Source of the DNA: Liolophura sinensis
Lineage: Eukaryota > Mollusca > Polyplacophora > Chitonida > Chitonidae
Length of the DNA: 64,000 nt
Direction: 5' to 3'
Assembly (NCBI RefSeq): GCF_032854445.1
Contig: NC_088297.1
Coordinates: 14,251,335-14,315,334, forward strand
Shown here: positions 23,262-35,021 of the stretch, one piece after another
How the letters are laid out: each line of letters opens with the position of its first letter
How positions within the stretch are numbered: the first letter of the stretch is position 1
The notes under the pieces: model-generated
The model's database searches: none
Seen by the model: the letters and a program-made list of their open reading frames with translations, nothing else
What the model was told of the DNA's origin: nothing
Position numbers and translations under genes: made by a program

Positions 23262-23398
23262 AGTTATTTATTTGATTGGTGTTTTATGCCGTACTCAAGA
23301 ATATTTCACTTATATGCATTATGGTGGGTGGAAACCAGGCAGCCCCCGGGGGAAACCCACAACCATCTGCAGGTTGCTGGCAGGAGTCATTAGGTGTG
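23262..23398 (-). mobile_element. SINE-A, 3' part, reverse
   Basis: TTATTTGATTGGTGTTTTAT, then GTACTCAAGAATATTTCACT, then GAAACCCACAACCATCTGCA. The tRNA-like head is absent. Confidence 0.75.
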
Positions 23399-23900
23399 GG
23401 TACATATAGCTGTGTCTCCAAGCCTGATGGTATTGTCTGTTTTTCTCTGTGCCATAATGGTGTCGACCAGAGGTGTTACCTGTTACAAGATATAGTAGAG
23501 AGTTCAGGTAACTCCAAAGAAGGTCAAGGTTTTCATTGTGGTAGATCTATCTTTTGACATACATTTACATATACGTCAATTTATGTGTCATATTTCCCAT
23601 ACTGCACATTTTGCACCATTTCTCGAGTTCTTTTGATCGTGAAAACGTTTAAGTTTATGTTTGTATGGAAGTGGGGTAATGATATACTGCTGGAAAAATG
23701 CACCAGCACCAAAAGTAGTACATGTAAGTTAGAACATGTGTTCACCTCTAAAACTGCATCGTAGGTCATTTGCTATATTCCAACAGTGTGCCTATGTGAA
23801 ACAGTTATATGCTAACTTGGCCATTTAATACATGTACATTGTAATGAACATTGGACATGTCTAACAAGCACATGTATCAGAAGCCTGACATATAGCTGTA

Positions 23901-24042
23901 TAGGTCTGTAAGCAACCTGCGGATGGTCGTGGGTTTCCCCTGGGATCTGCCCGGTTTCCTCTCACCATAATGCTGGCTGACGTTGTATAAGTGAAATATA
24001 CTTGAGTACGGCGTATAACAACAATCAAATAAATAAATGAGT
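23901..24042 (+). mobile_element. SINE-A, 3' part
   Basis: GGTCTGTAAGCAACCTGCGG, then CTGCCCGGTTTCCTCTCACC, then GTACGGCGTATAACAACAAT and an (AAAT)n tail. Confidence 0.8.
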
Positions 24043-25098
24043 AAATATCAGTATATACATGTATTTTTTTTATTATTATTATTTTATTTTAGTTGAACTA
24101 CAAATAAGAAGACAATACGTTTGAGTTATTGGTCAAACTTTTCATTAAGTTTTCCTGTACTGAAATGTATTTTAAATCATAAAACCCTCCACTCTCCAAG
24201 CCTGCACCCCTCCAATGTTAACTAAAACATAAAAATCCTTTTCCTGTACAAAATAGAAACCAAAATCAAGAGCCTAATGTTTGTGCTTTCTTCTTTTGAT
24301 CTAAGAGCTCAGGCTGTTTATATCCTCTAGCTTCCAACCTTTTAGCTCATTGACCTATATTAGCTTTTTTGACCTCTTTCGTAGGATAACACTTACTCCG
24401 AAACATAAACCCTCGTCACGACATGACTACATCTACGACAGACATTCTTCATAACATACATCACTCAGGTGTTAGGGAAACTCTGACAGTTCCTCTTGCG
24501 ACTGGAACGAATTGCAAGTCATCTCAAGTAACATTTAACTCATTCAAAACATTGCATATCTCTTTTCATAACATGTTCAGATGCGTCAGAGAGAAAACGC
24601 CAGCAAATTGTTGACATTGTTGCATGTAAAAACACATGCGTTTTAAAAGCTATTAGCCCCTGGTTGTGGCTGTCGTGTTACATTTGCTCTTTTGTTATGA
24701 ACAACAGCTGCAGGCGGTGGGCTTAATGCACAGCATGCATTACTCTAATAGGATTAGCTTCATATGTTTTGCATTAAGATAACTTTTTACGCATACTAAC
24801 GAAGCGCATGTGAAAATATAAACAGATATCCTGTTTTTCATTTCTTTCTCAAAACGTTGTGAAATCTGCAGGGATGTATTAGGATGTGTAAATGATAAAA
24901 TGATTTTTTTTTTCTTTTTTTTTCAAATTATGCGCATGAATAAGCTTGTCTTTCATCTGTTATGTGAAACTTTATTTGGAAAAAAAAGACACCAATTATC
25001 ATTTAATAAAGCAAAAAGAAAAAAGGTTTGAGTAGCCAGGGGATCTGTTTTATTACCTACAATTTTATATATGTATAACAGCATGAACAATTTATGTT

Positions 25099-25280
25099 TA
25101 CCCTGATTCCTTTATTATCAACATTTTAAATTTGTTTTTACATACAAAACTTCATTGGTTGGATAGGCCAGTTTCAGGGCTTTATACAAAGTATAATTTT
25201 ATCAGTCCACACAGAATAATGCCTTCAGAATATGCTTGAATAAACACCTTGCACACTTGCAAAAAGTTTAAAGTATCACA
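25099..25280 (+). mobile_element. MITE-D copy 4, internally shortened
   Basis: The interior matches MITE-D from CAAAACTTCATTGGTTGG to the right end, but the left third is contracted. The right end CAAAAAGTTTAAAGTATCAC is worn. Confidence 0.6.
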
Positions 25281-26693
25281 ATATTATCCATGTGTATGTA
25301 CACACACCTATTGACTCAGTGTCATCAGACTTGAAAGACTGCCAATTTTTAAGTATGGTGTAGAAACCCAGGCATACATGCCTGTGATTTTAGCCTGTGC
25401 ACTTGAACGAGCAGTATACAAGTATTACAAACACTCATTATGCATATATGCATATACCCTACATGATCATAAATGTCACCCATGACTAACTTGCCAACTT
25501 TTTCTGGTCCTGAGAGCTCTGTTGATGTTAGAAAGGTGTTTTGAGATTTGGCTTGGAACATGGGATGATATTCTATGGGAAAATTGAACATTTCAGCCTC
25601 GAAAATACTGTTTTGTGACATTTATTTGCCTCTGAAAATGCGCTTTCGTGGGCAGAATTTTAGGTCATTAAGGGGATTTTTGTATACAGACATTTTGTCA
25701 CACTACACATTATTTTTTACGCACCTAATTTTAAATGTGCAACAATCCTGAGGCCAAGTCTGTCACATTAGTCAAGTGATTAAAATGCTGATCTTTCTAT
25801 CGTCAGACACGAGACGTGTTTCTTCAGTGTTCCCTTCAGGCATGGAGTTTTTTAGTTTCCCCTGCATACAATGTCCTTGGGGCTTTGATGACAAATAATT
25901 TACATATATTCATCTTACATGAAGTTTATGTAGACGTAGGATACACGTTAAGCTGGCTCTGTAGGTTAAAATCTTTTCCCCACCCACAGGAATGTTTGTC
26001 GGAAACTTGCCAAAGGCCAGTGGTTTAATTAGTCAGAGCTCTCTGCGTTTTCTTTTATACCATTTAAGTAAAGAATGAAGAAAATAAACAAATAATAAAA
26101 TGGTTTGACGTAGGATTAGCCAGCAAAGCACTGTGCCACCATCCTTCGATGTAGAACAAAGGTGAAATAGAAAATTACAACATATGATCCAAAATTTTGC
26201 CTGTGACCACACCTAAATTGTGTACTTTGCCTAATTTAGGTAGGGTGATATGCTACTGGAGAAAAGTTTCAGCACAATTTCCATTGTCTGGATGGAAGAA
26301 ATTGAAACATTGAAGTCTGGTTTCCTTGCTCAAAGGTTACTGAACATCACAAATTCCCTGGTGAGACACATGTCTTCTATTGTGGAGAGTTTTTCCGCTG
26401 AGACTGTTGATATTGTTCTTCGTTCAAAGAGGTGTGGAAGCCAGTTTCAATACACCTGAATTTTTTGTCAACACAGGTATTCAGACTCAACTAACCAAAA
26501 CATCATGTGACTCAACCCAAAAAGCAAGCAACCAAACTGAATGAACTGTATTTTGTCTGATTTTGTGAAATATGTTTATTTTAGCATAGAAGTTATTTTC
26601 AGGTTTGATATCCTACCTGAAAAAATATAAGTTTCAAGCTACATGTATGTACCTGTTCAACCAATCGAACTTTGACTATTTTTCTTATTCCAG

Positions 26694-26791
26694 ATGCCCC
26701 ATTCGTCAAGGCTTACGATGAGTTCATGGCGGGGTCTCTCAGCCAGTTTCTGGCAACGAGCTCGGAGCTGGGAGGAGAGGTGGCTGAAATG
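26694..26791 (+). CDS. CAP: CAP exon 2: start of helical folded domain
   Basis: The acceptor is TTCTTATTCCAG and the donor is ATG|GTAAGA. With the G from exon 1A or 1B it encodes 33 residues, D-APFVKAYDEFMAG followed by SLSQFLATSSELGGEVAEM. This matches the first helices of the CAP N-terminal helical folded domain (family pattern: xVxAFDxLLxGxVxxYLxxSxxIGGxV). In the family this domain binds cofilin-decorated actin and helps recycle cofilin and G-actin. The entry phase is 1 and the exit phase is 0. It is the shared acceptor for both candidate first exons. Confidence 0.92.
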
Positions 26792-26799
26792 GTAAGAAT

Positions 26800-26915
26800 T
26801 ATCTAATTGACCTAAAGTAATACGGAAAATAACCTATACTAATACGGAAAATAACATGGCAAATAACCTAAATTAATACGGAAAATAACCTAAATTAATA
26901 CAGAAAATAACATAA
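26800..26915 (+). repeat. ~18-30-bp irregular tandem repeat just after exon 2
   Basis: AATACGGAAAATAACCTA recurs four or so times with spacing changes, beginning only 8 nt inside intron 2. No coding potential. Confidence 0.65.
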
Positions 26916-27660
26916 ATTTTCAACCATGACCATGATGAAGTTCAACATTTTGCAGTATTCTGAGAGGTCTGTTGATCTCAGAAAGATATGTTGTTTGGAA
27001 GGTATATGTTTAATGATATGAAGTGGCAAAAATGGTAAGAATAACCCAAAAATCTAAAGAATTGGCCTAAATTTAGACTGTTAATCAAGATCATTTCTGA
27101 GATTCGAGCAAATCCGAGAAGAAAAACATGGTGCAGATGGACTCAATTCGGCAATAAGGGCCATCATTTAATAATTGATTTCACATACACTGCACATGTT
27201 TTTACTCGCAATATGTGTCCATCACTTCAACCGGTCTCCATGTCGAAAAAATCCTGTAGTGCCGTAAACCAGTAATGTGGTTGTCGCAATGGGTGGCGCC
27301 TTGTTCACATAAGCCCAATGCAAGACTGTGCAATGCACAATTGTGAATCCGAGATTATGTGAACAAGACTGTTTTGGTTTTCGGTAGTCGTACAGCAGGA
27401 AGTGGACAAATCAGTGGCTGTTTCATGTAGAGTTATGATTAATTCTGTGCCGAACATTGGCTGATGTGTTTGGATTTTGTTTTGTCAAATCAGATAAAGT
27501 CAAATAATGACTCGTGTGAAATTATACCATTTTACCGCCAGACAATGTTTGCTTGCGGGAAAAGTTTTGCAGAGTTTAATGGGTTAACTTGTATCGATTT
27601 ACAACACGGGACAACAGCATCATACATGTAATGATTAGAGTGATTCAAAGGGTGCCATTT

Positions 27661-27853
27661 TTACCAAAGTTCAGTGGTATACATGCAACCACACCTAATC
27701 TCACACTAATGTGGCATGCAATTGTACATGTCAGAGGTGGAGAAGTCAGTCAGTAACTTACCAAAGGTTAGTGGTTTACACCCAACCACACCTAATCTCA
27801 CACTAATGGGGTATGCAAATGTACATGTCACACTTGGAGAAGTCAGTCAGTAA
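27661..27853 (+). repeat. 97-bp tandem duplication
   Basis: CAACCACACCTAATCTCACA occurs at 27686 and 27783, and each copy ends GGAGAAGTCAGTCAGTAACT. The terminal block is related to the SINE-A variant at 4960-5150. Confidence 0.7.
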
Positions 27854-28533
27854 CTGGCATGTATTCTGTGTGCGGAGGACTCAACGAATATTAAAGAATG
27901 TCAGTGTAAATTGCCTTTTAAGGTGCAAATGTTACGACTTCGAATATTAGGAAATTGGCTTTATATAGGTGGCCTTCAATAGGTGGTATTTCGCAGTACT
28001 GTGCATGTTAAGAGGATTTCTTGAGAGTTATTGGAATTACTCCTTTTTGTTTCATATTGTTTTTGAAGATGGTACAGTGTATGTATTGCTTCATTTTATC
28101 CTGTATGCACAACTCTCTTGAAACGAGTTTTGTTTGATATCTCCGCCCACTCAACCTGAGTTATTTGTGTTAATGTTGATTTAAGAAGAAACTTACTCTC
28201 CGCAAGCTCTCATTGGCTCTAAAGTTGGGCCTCATTTTTATTGGTCTGTTGGTCTTAACCTTCTGACCTTGGCCCTGTGACGTCATGTAGAATGATTGCT
28301 TTGTTCAAGCAAGCAGAAAATGACATAATGGGAGGGCAGACAGGCAGGATATATTTGTGGTGATTATAAGACTGACAGATCTATGGTGTTAGAGGGAGTA
28401 GTTTCAAGTTTACCTCCATGACCTTTGAGCTCAAATGAAATTTAAATCCGCAAAGTTGTGACATTTATTTAATTGCAGTGCAGACAAACCCAAATTTAAA
28501 GTACATGTATAAATAATTGTGAATGTAAATGTA

Positions 28534-28575
28534 AATTCTTGAGTTAAACAACAATCAAATAAATAAATAAGTAAA
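28534..28575 (+). mobile_element. SINE-A tail remnant
   Basis: ATTCTTGAGTTAAACAACAA followed by TCAAATAAATAAATAAG is all that remains of a SINE-A insertion. Confidence 0.5.
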
Positions 28576-29402
28576 TGTAAGCTTTCTTTCTTTGTATTTT
28601 AGAAACTCCTGAAATAAATAAAACATAACTATTTCGCTTAACTGTGGAAGTATACATTCCTGGCCATTAGTAATAAATTTGGCTTATAATCCTGCTTCAG
28701 AGGTGAACAGTTTCAAGGCTTCTTGAAGACAACATATCATTCTGAATGTAAATAGTGTAACAAAAAGTTACATGTAACTACATGAGTAAGATTATATGAA
28801 TGCCGTACGTGCGTAATTAATTTTTACATTTACGTGAGCATTATCCTGTTTTAATAGGAAACTATTATACAAAAAAATTTTTCACAATGAAGACTTAAAT
28901 AATTCAAGTAGATCCAAACCATGTGTCAAAAAAGTTAACTTCATTCAGTTGGTGAAAGAAGTATTAGATTATACTATAGCCAGTAGTTGACCAGTATTTT
29001 GTGGTAACCCACCAATGAGTTTGCCTGCTTCTCAGAAGTGCGGAGCAGAGCTGGTGTTTGTTAGCCCTATAGGTATCATTTAACGACTCAGTAGGAGGTG
29101 ACCTGAGGGATCTCATTAATCCACTCTGTTTGACCTCTGACCCCATTTTCACGCTCAGCTAGCGCTAGTTAGTTCACCCCTACTATAAGGCACCCAAGGT
29201 CAAACGGTACACTCCATTAAGTAGCGATCGGTTCTGCGTCCCCAGAGTGCTGTCTTATACCTACACAGTAGAGAATAATAGAAGTAGGCATGAACTGAAA
29301 TGTTTTTGGTGGTCGTTTAATGACTGTTTAATTTAATAATCTTTGTGCTGGTACAATGCTTACTCATCTATCAGTAAATTAGTTTCGCAGACATACGCGT
29401 CT

Positions 29403-29650
29403 GGGCCTAGTTGTTCAAAACTAGTTTAAGACTTAATACCAAATTTAACTTTAAGCCAAGTCTTCAGTTTTGCACTTAACCTTAAAAAAAAATTGTGCAA
29501 CATTATATTGAATATGAACTAAAACTGCTACTGTCATACTTTGTCTTTGGAGAACTGCATTGGCTGCAGTGTTTGGCTAAAACTTTGGCTAAAAAGATAA
29601 AGTATGACTGAATACCAGTATTAGCTAATACGGTTTTGAACAACCGAGCC
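29403..29650. mobile_element. Inverted-repeat element (248 bp)
   Basis: GGGCCTAGTTGTTCAAAA at the left pairs with TTTTGAACAACCGAGCC at the right. The interior also has paired CTTAA/TTAAG tracts. No open frame; MITE-like. Confidence 0.65.
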
Positions 29651-29929
29651 TTCTGTTGTGCACATGTTCATAGATAACAGATTGCTGGTATGTATTATAC
29701 TCCTGTTGTTCACCAAAATCCTCCACAAATTTGTCCAAAGACAATATCATAAAGGATTTTAAATTTCATGCATGACTAGAATATGCACATTTTGACGGAT
29801 TTTTAGACTTTTTGTAAAGGGTATTATGGAAAATAGGGTAACATATCCTACTGGAAAACTGTAAGTTTCAGCATTTATTTGCCTGGAAAAACGCACCTGT
29901 CAACCAACATGGTACGTGTCATATCTGGC

Positions 29930-30120
29930 CCCGGGTTCAGGAGTTGATCTTACACTTATGTCAAAATTTCAAATCACTTTAAAATTGTTATTTCCGATGT
30001 AAGAAGGGTCAAAATATTGCTTGAATTCTGGATAAGTTATTGCACAACAACAAATTTCAGCTGGATTAATGGAACAGAACATACCAAATTTAGTGACTTG
30101 ACTTAACTCTAGGATCACGT
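29930..30120 (-). repeat. Dispersed repeat G, copy 2
   Basis: The reverse complement of 18985-19160: AAATCACTTTAAAATTGTTA, then GAACAGAACATACCAAATTT. The identical middle sections show common ancestry. Confidence 0.6.
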
Positions 30121-30140
30121 CGTAGCCTCTTCATCACATG

Positions 30141-30248
30141 TGAGGAAGTTCATCAGTAACTTGCCAAAGGTCCCCAAGCACTCTGGTTTCCTCCACCCAC
30201 AAGTGGAAAAATCTTGGGTAAGGCTTTCAACAACAATCAGTTAAAGTA
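30141..30248 (+). mobile_element. SINE-A relative, worn
   Basis: GAAGTTCATCAGTAACTTGC, then CTCTGGTTTCCTCCACCCAC and CAACAACAATCAGTTAAAG follow the order of SINE-A core and tail but are strongly diverged. It ends about 90 bp before exon 3. Confidence 0.45.
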
Positions 30249-30335
30249 AATCAAAAGGATTGGTCAGGATTTTATCTGAAATTTGCCCGTATTTCATTTA
30301 ATAGCTGAATCCTCATTTTGTTCCCTATTTTTCAG

Positions 30336-30413
30336 GGCCAGCTGACAAAGGCTTGTTTTGATGCTCAGCGTGATTTTCTGGTTATGGCTAGCAAGAGCAA
30401 GGAACCCAGCATG
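30336..30413 (+). CDS. CAP: CAP exon 3: helical folded domain
   Basis: The acceptor is CCCTATTTTTCAG and the donor is ATG|GTGAGT, 78 nt in phase 0-0. It encodes 26 residues, GQLTKACFDAQRDFLVMASK then SKEPSM, which aligns with the CAP segment of pattern (L)xxxLxxxRxLLVxASxCxxP. The ALLVTAS-like core appears here as DFLVMAS. The shortness and phase make it invisible to simple open-frame searches; the match depends on its position between exons 2 and 4. Confidence 0.9.
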
Positions 30414-30955
30414 GTGAGTGTATGGAATATGTGGTAGAGAATTAAACATGGTTCTTACATTTGAACTGTAAATATGTGTATGATGTTATGGCTGGGGATC
30501 ATTGTCATGAACATTTATCCTCAAGACCTTGAAATTCCAGAAATGCTCGATTTTTATTTTAGACTTGTAAAGTCAGGAAAAACAGGTTATTTTGGGATTT
30601 GTCCTTAAAACTACATGTATGTGATTTTTTTTAATATTAATATAATTTTGCATTATGTATCAGTGGTGTCATAATTAAGCTACCGAAATAGTGTCCATGA
30701 ATATCCACTTTAGGTTTATACTTACATGTGAACTAAATGGTCGTTAAAATTCTTTAGAAAATACATTTGGAAGAGTAGGAACCATGTTGTGGGAAATGTT
30801 CATTCGTCTGGCAGTCAGTTTAGTGGGTGAACTATTAGTTGTGTTGGAGTAAATAATGTTAACATTTGTCCAAAGACAAAACCATAAACGATTTTAAATT
30901 TCACGCATGCCTAGAATGAAGTTGCACATTTTGACGGATTTTTAGAATTTTAGGA

Positions 30956-31716
30956 AGGGGTATTATGGTTTATAGAGTCGCATTGACCTTAGGAAAGGGT
31001 ATTATGGTTTATCGAGTCGCATTGACCTTAGGAAGGGGTATTATGGTTCATAGAGTCCCATTGACCTTAGGAAGGGATATTGTGGTTTATAGAGTCCCAT
31101 TGACCTTAGGAAGGGGTATTATGGTTTGTAGAGCCCCATTGACCTTAGGAAAGGGTATTGTGGTTTATAGAGTCGCATTGACCTTAGGAAAGGGTATTAT
31201 GGTTTATCGAGTCGCATTGACCTTAGGAAGGGATATTGTGGTTTATAGAGTCCCATTGACCTTAGGAAGGGGTATTATGGTTTATAGAGTCCCATTGACC
31301 TTAGGAAGGGGTATTATGGTTTATAGAGTCCCATTGACCTTAGGAAGGGGTATTATGGTTTATAGAGTCCCATTGACCTTAGGAAGGGATATTGTGGTTT
31401 ATAGAGTCCCATTGACCTTAGGAAGGGGTATTATGGTTTATAGAGTCCCATTGACCTTAGGAAGGGGTATTATGGTTTATAGAGTCGCATTGACCTTAGG
31501 AAAGGGTATTATGGTTTATAGAGTCCCATTGACCTTAGGAAGGGGTATTATGGTTTACATGGTCCCATTGACCTTAGGAAGGGGTATTATGGTTTATAGA
31601 GTCCCATTGACCTTAGGAAAGGGTATTGTGGTTTATAGAGTCCCATTGACCTTAGGAAGGGGTATTATGGTTTATAGAGTTCCATTGACCTTAGGAAGGG
31701 GTATTATGGTTTATAG
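30956..31716 (+). repeat. 39-bp tandem array, ~19.5 copies
   Basis: The unit is GGTATTATGGTTTATAGAGT followed by CCCATTGACCTTAGGAAGG. The unit length is 13 codons without a stop, so a 370-codon open frame runs through it and out into a SINE. That frame has only the repeat periodicity and no domain, so I do not call it a gene. Variants (GTCGCATT versus GTCCCATT, and a GATATTGTGG type) are interspersed, and a pair of neighbouring variants is repeated, suggesting block duplication. Confidence 0.95.
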
Positions 31717-31857
31717 AGTCGGTGAACTATTAGTTTTGTGTGTGAACAGTTACACGCACAAAACATCTGAAAAGGGGAACACTTTGGTTTGTCTATACCT
31801 GAAAGCCATTGAAATGTATTACACTATATTGCTTGATAATTCTTATGTTATTGCATT

Positions 31858-32104
31858 GGAAGCCTCCATTCCTGAGTTGGTTAGCATTCTAGTGCAGCCT
31901 AATGACCCAGGAGCCTCTCACAAATGTGGTCTTGGTGAGTTCAAGTCCAGCTCATGCTGGCTTCCTCTCTGGCCATATGTTGGAAGGTCTACCAGCAACC
32001 TGCGAATGGTCATGGGTTCCTCCCACTATAATGATGGCTGCTGTTGTATAAGGGAAATATTCTTAAGTAAGGCGTAAAAAATCAATCAAATAAATAAATA
32101 AATG
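31858..32104 (+). mobile_element. SINE-A, nearly full length
   Basis: It has box A-like TGAGTTGGTTAGCATTC, box B-like GTGAGTTCAAGTCCAG, the core CATGCTGGCTTCCTCTCT, the GAAATATTCTTAAGTAAGGC tail motif and an (AAAT)n end. It is tRNA-derived by its internal promoter layout. Confidence 0.85.
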
Positions 32105-32760
32105 TTACTGCATTATATAGCAACAATTTTGTACATCAATAAACATATTACTTTTTGGCGCAAGTTTCAAGTTCACGTAAAGTCCATTTTCGGTAACAAC
32201 AGACCGCAGAAGTTATTAATTTCTACTCAGATACTATATCTCCATATGTGACCCGTGACCTGACAAGGGCGTTCAGTCAAAGTCATTCAGCTGGAAGAGA
32301 TTCTTATCTGATCTAGAAAACTATCCAGTGTTGATTTTGTGCGTTGGGGATATCTGTGTAATGCTACCCTGCTTCTCTTAGGAAGCGCTTTGTCCTAAGA
32401 GTGCCATATTAAATGAGGCAGAAGTTATGCCAGTTTAAACGCGTTGCTCTTAAGTGCCCTAGACGTGCCCTTTTGTTAGTCCTGTTTGAACCCTGCTGTT
32501 AGACGTGCATTTAGATGGTATCTGATTTGTTGATGGTGTGATTGACATCCGTGAAAGATATACTCGGCCATCAACTGTGACGACATACCTGTTGAGACTG
32601 TCCACGCTGTATTATCAGGCAGGGGCACATTCATACAGTTTACTTTAGGTGAACATTGTAGACATTTCATGACAATTTCAACTCATTGACAAAAAGGGCG
32701 ATGAGTTCAGACCGGGACAATGGAACACCAGTCAGTAGGAGGAAATGATACCAGTGTCTC

Positions 32761-32958
32761 ACTCCTATTTATTCAACCTTTTCACCTGTCAAGGGCAAAT
32801 TTGATTGCAATTTCTCCATCTTAATCTTTTGATTATGGTAATGATTTGTCTCAAGTGGATTTGCCATCATCATGATTGTTTCAGTCCAGGTACGCAAATA
32901 GCCATGAGATTTGTTTAAAAAAACCATTTAGCGAAAAGGCTGAAGAAATACAATACCC
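32761..32958. mobile_element. MITE-D-like element, worn
   Basis: TATTCAACCTTTTCACCTGT at the left and GCGAAAAGGCTGAAGAAATA at the right are the MITE-D/E style inverted termini. The interior matches neither family well, so it may be a third sister family. Confidence 0.45.
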
Positions 32959-34461
32959 AAAAAGACTTGAATTAACTTACTTGGGATGTTTTTCTTAATT
33001 GTCATAATTATTGTAATAATTTGAATGGCTTTTAATCATTAGAATCTTGTTTTCAATGTAGGATTTTTTGGGGTTTTTTTTTTTTTGGCAAGGGACTAAG
33101 TTAGCTTCTTAAGGATTCTCAGAACCTTGCGTCAGTTGAAGTTAACTCAAATTATTTAGATGAGAAGACCAACAGAGCTGATTAAAGCAGTTGGAAGATC
33201 AGCTTTGCTTTGTAGCCCTATTACATGTTTTATTAGCTTTCATGTTGACCACAAGAAGTGTTACCACCTGGACATGGAACTTGGTAATGAGCGCAGAACG
33301 GTTTTATTTTCTGAAATATCACTTTATTACAAAAGTAACAAGTCGCAGGATGTTGATCAATGCAGCTGCCTTCTAATGATAGCTCTGATACACATCTGAA
33401 TGTTGAAAATACAAATCTGTTATCATACACGTACATGTACGTCTTGAAAAGAAGTTCACTTCAAGCACTTTGGTTAGTTGTTGTTGAGCAAAATCACGTA
33501 TTGAACTGTTAATGTACTAGACGACCCCTCCCCCCCCCCCCAAAACAAGCGTATTACAAAAATTGGGGGTGGGGGGGCTGGCATTGTTTACGATTAGAAA
33601 AGATTTTAACTTTAATCTTAATTTAACTTTGTTATTTATAAATGCAATTTCAGAAGCACATTAAGGCCTTCAAATTATACTTTTGATGCCAACACTGAAG
33701 TTTTTGCTGAAAAAGAAATTACATGTAGTCAAACTTAATAAAAGAAAACTCTTAAGTGATCCAAATAAATTGAACAAACCAGTCAGAATCAAGCAAACTG
33801 CATCGCTAAACTTGAGGTGAAGTATACAAATCACCATTACTCAGTACAGAAAGTTTGCGGTGATTGTTTTTTTTTTCGTTTTTTTTTTTCGAGATGTTAG
33901 TCTACATTCAATGATTGGCAAATAAGCTCAAGGTTGTTCTGAGTAAACACACAGGTTCTGAGAGCTGTAGTCACGTCAGTTTCAATGTGTAATGCGCCAA
34001 GCACTTACCTGCCATTCATACTGATAGACAGGTATGATTGATTGTTGAAATGCACACCTGCCCAGCTTACAGGACTAGAAAGAAGCAATGCTAGAGGCCC
34101 ACCGGACTTTATCTCTAGTCTTAAGGTGGCCTGAGAAGGTACAATGGGAAACGAAAGCAGAAATACGCTTTTAGGTTTTGACTGGACGGAGTTTCCTATC
34201 TGGTGTCCGGCATACAGCTTCACTTTTTCAGCAATATGTCATAACTTGAAATGTTGGGGTCAAGTAGAATTTTAGGCATTTATGTGTATAAAGATTGAAG
34301 TGAGATTATCTTGTTATGAGGCTAACAGATATACATCACAGGTACAGTCTAATATTTTGGGCACTATATTTTTCTTGTTAAGGAACAAAAAAATTCCTTC
34401 TGCAATGTTTTGTTTTGTTGGTACTCCCATTGTTCTCCACCCATCTCTCTTGAGCACTACC

Positions 34462-34840
34462 CTGCTTTAGTAGCACAATGGCTAGAGCATCTGCCTCATA
34501 GCCTTGGGACAGCGGATCAAACCTGAGTCGGGTCATACTAAAGACTAAAAGCGGTACTTGTTAATGCCTGACTTGGTGCTCAGCACTAAGGCAATCTCAT
34601 AATCTACCGGTGTGATCTAGAACTTGTTAAAGTTGGACTTTCAGGTCAGCAGATAGCTCTCGTGAGCTACAGGCTGTAGGCTCCACCGAGTCCTGGAAGT
34701 TCAGGCAATCGGACAGTCAGCCATCAAGGATGTAAACAAACGCGTTCTGGCTTCGTTACATATTAAGAGCCAGATCTCTGAACTCCAACAGTGTATAGTT
34801 GAAAAGATCAGTTGAACAGATCCAAATAAACGTTTCAATC
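34462..34840 (+). mobile_element. SINE-C, tRNA-like head
   Basis: TAGTAGCACAATGGCTAGAG fits a box A, and GGATCAAACCTGAGTC, about 30 bp later, fits a box B. There is no acceptor-stem pairing or downstream T-run expected of a working tRNA. The only copy in the window; the right border (about 34840) is a guess from loss of structure. Confidence 0.5.
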
Positions 34841-34962
34841 CCAATTTATCCGACTACCTTGTTTTCACAGGAGAAGTACTGGTTTTGTCAGTTTTCTGTA
34901 ACCTTAAAATGACAGCCTTTGAACAGCTCTAGGCTTGTATACACATGTAATACCCTAATTCT

Positions 34963-35021
34963 TCAACCGTTTCGCATTCTGCTTACAAGGTGTTTGTTCA
35001 AGCAAATTCTGAGTCTAAGAG
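34963..35021 (-). mobile_element. MITE-D copy 5, left fragment (interrupted)
   Basis: CCTAATTCTTCAACCGTTTC, then AAGGTGTTTGTTCAAGCA is the reverse-oriented MITE-D start. The element breaks off near 35021 and resumes at about 35566. Confidence 0.65.

Larger units (their letters stand above)
3691..26693 (+). other. Intron 1 (from exon 1A); contains alternative exon 1B
   Basis: The intron runs from GTAAGG (3691) to the TTCTTATTCCAG acceptor (26693). It contains SINEs, MITEs and tandem arrays annotated separately, plus alternative first exon 1B (21415-22573). Nothing recognisable was seen in roughly 3726-4680, 6340-7030, 7250-7935, 8170-10850, 11090-11400, 11560-12560, 12850-13790, 16810-18150, 18370-18980, 19160-19555, 19790-20570, 24045-25095 and 25280-26690. 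Parts near 9440-9660 and 17080-17300 look less AT-rich and non-repetitive, and could be conserved noncoding elements. Confidence 0.7.
26792..30335 (+). other. Intron 2
   Basis: GTAAGA to CTATTTTTCAG. It contains a short tandem repeat (26800-26915), a 97-bp duplication (27661-27853), a SINE-A tail remnant (28534), an inverted-repeat element (29403-29650), repeat G (29930-30120) and a worn SINE-A (30141-30248). Nothing recognised in 27020-27650, 27870-28530 and 28580-29400. Confidence 0.85.

Noticed and set aside
26250-26459. 69-codon frame shortly before CAP exon 2
   Set aside because: No domain, no splice sites linking it to CAP, and no similarity I recognise.
30965-32077. 370-codon open frame
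   Set aside because: It is the 39-bp tandem array read in one frame and running into a SINE; the protein is only the 13-residue DNA periodicity.
34462-34560. tRNA gene
   Set aside because: Box A- and B-like motifs are present but no consistent cloverleaf or terminator; it fits a SINE head better. The same applies to 39110 and 41444.
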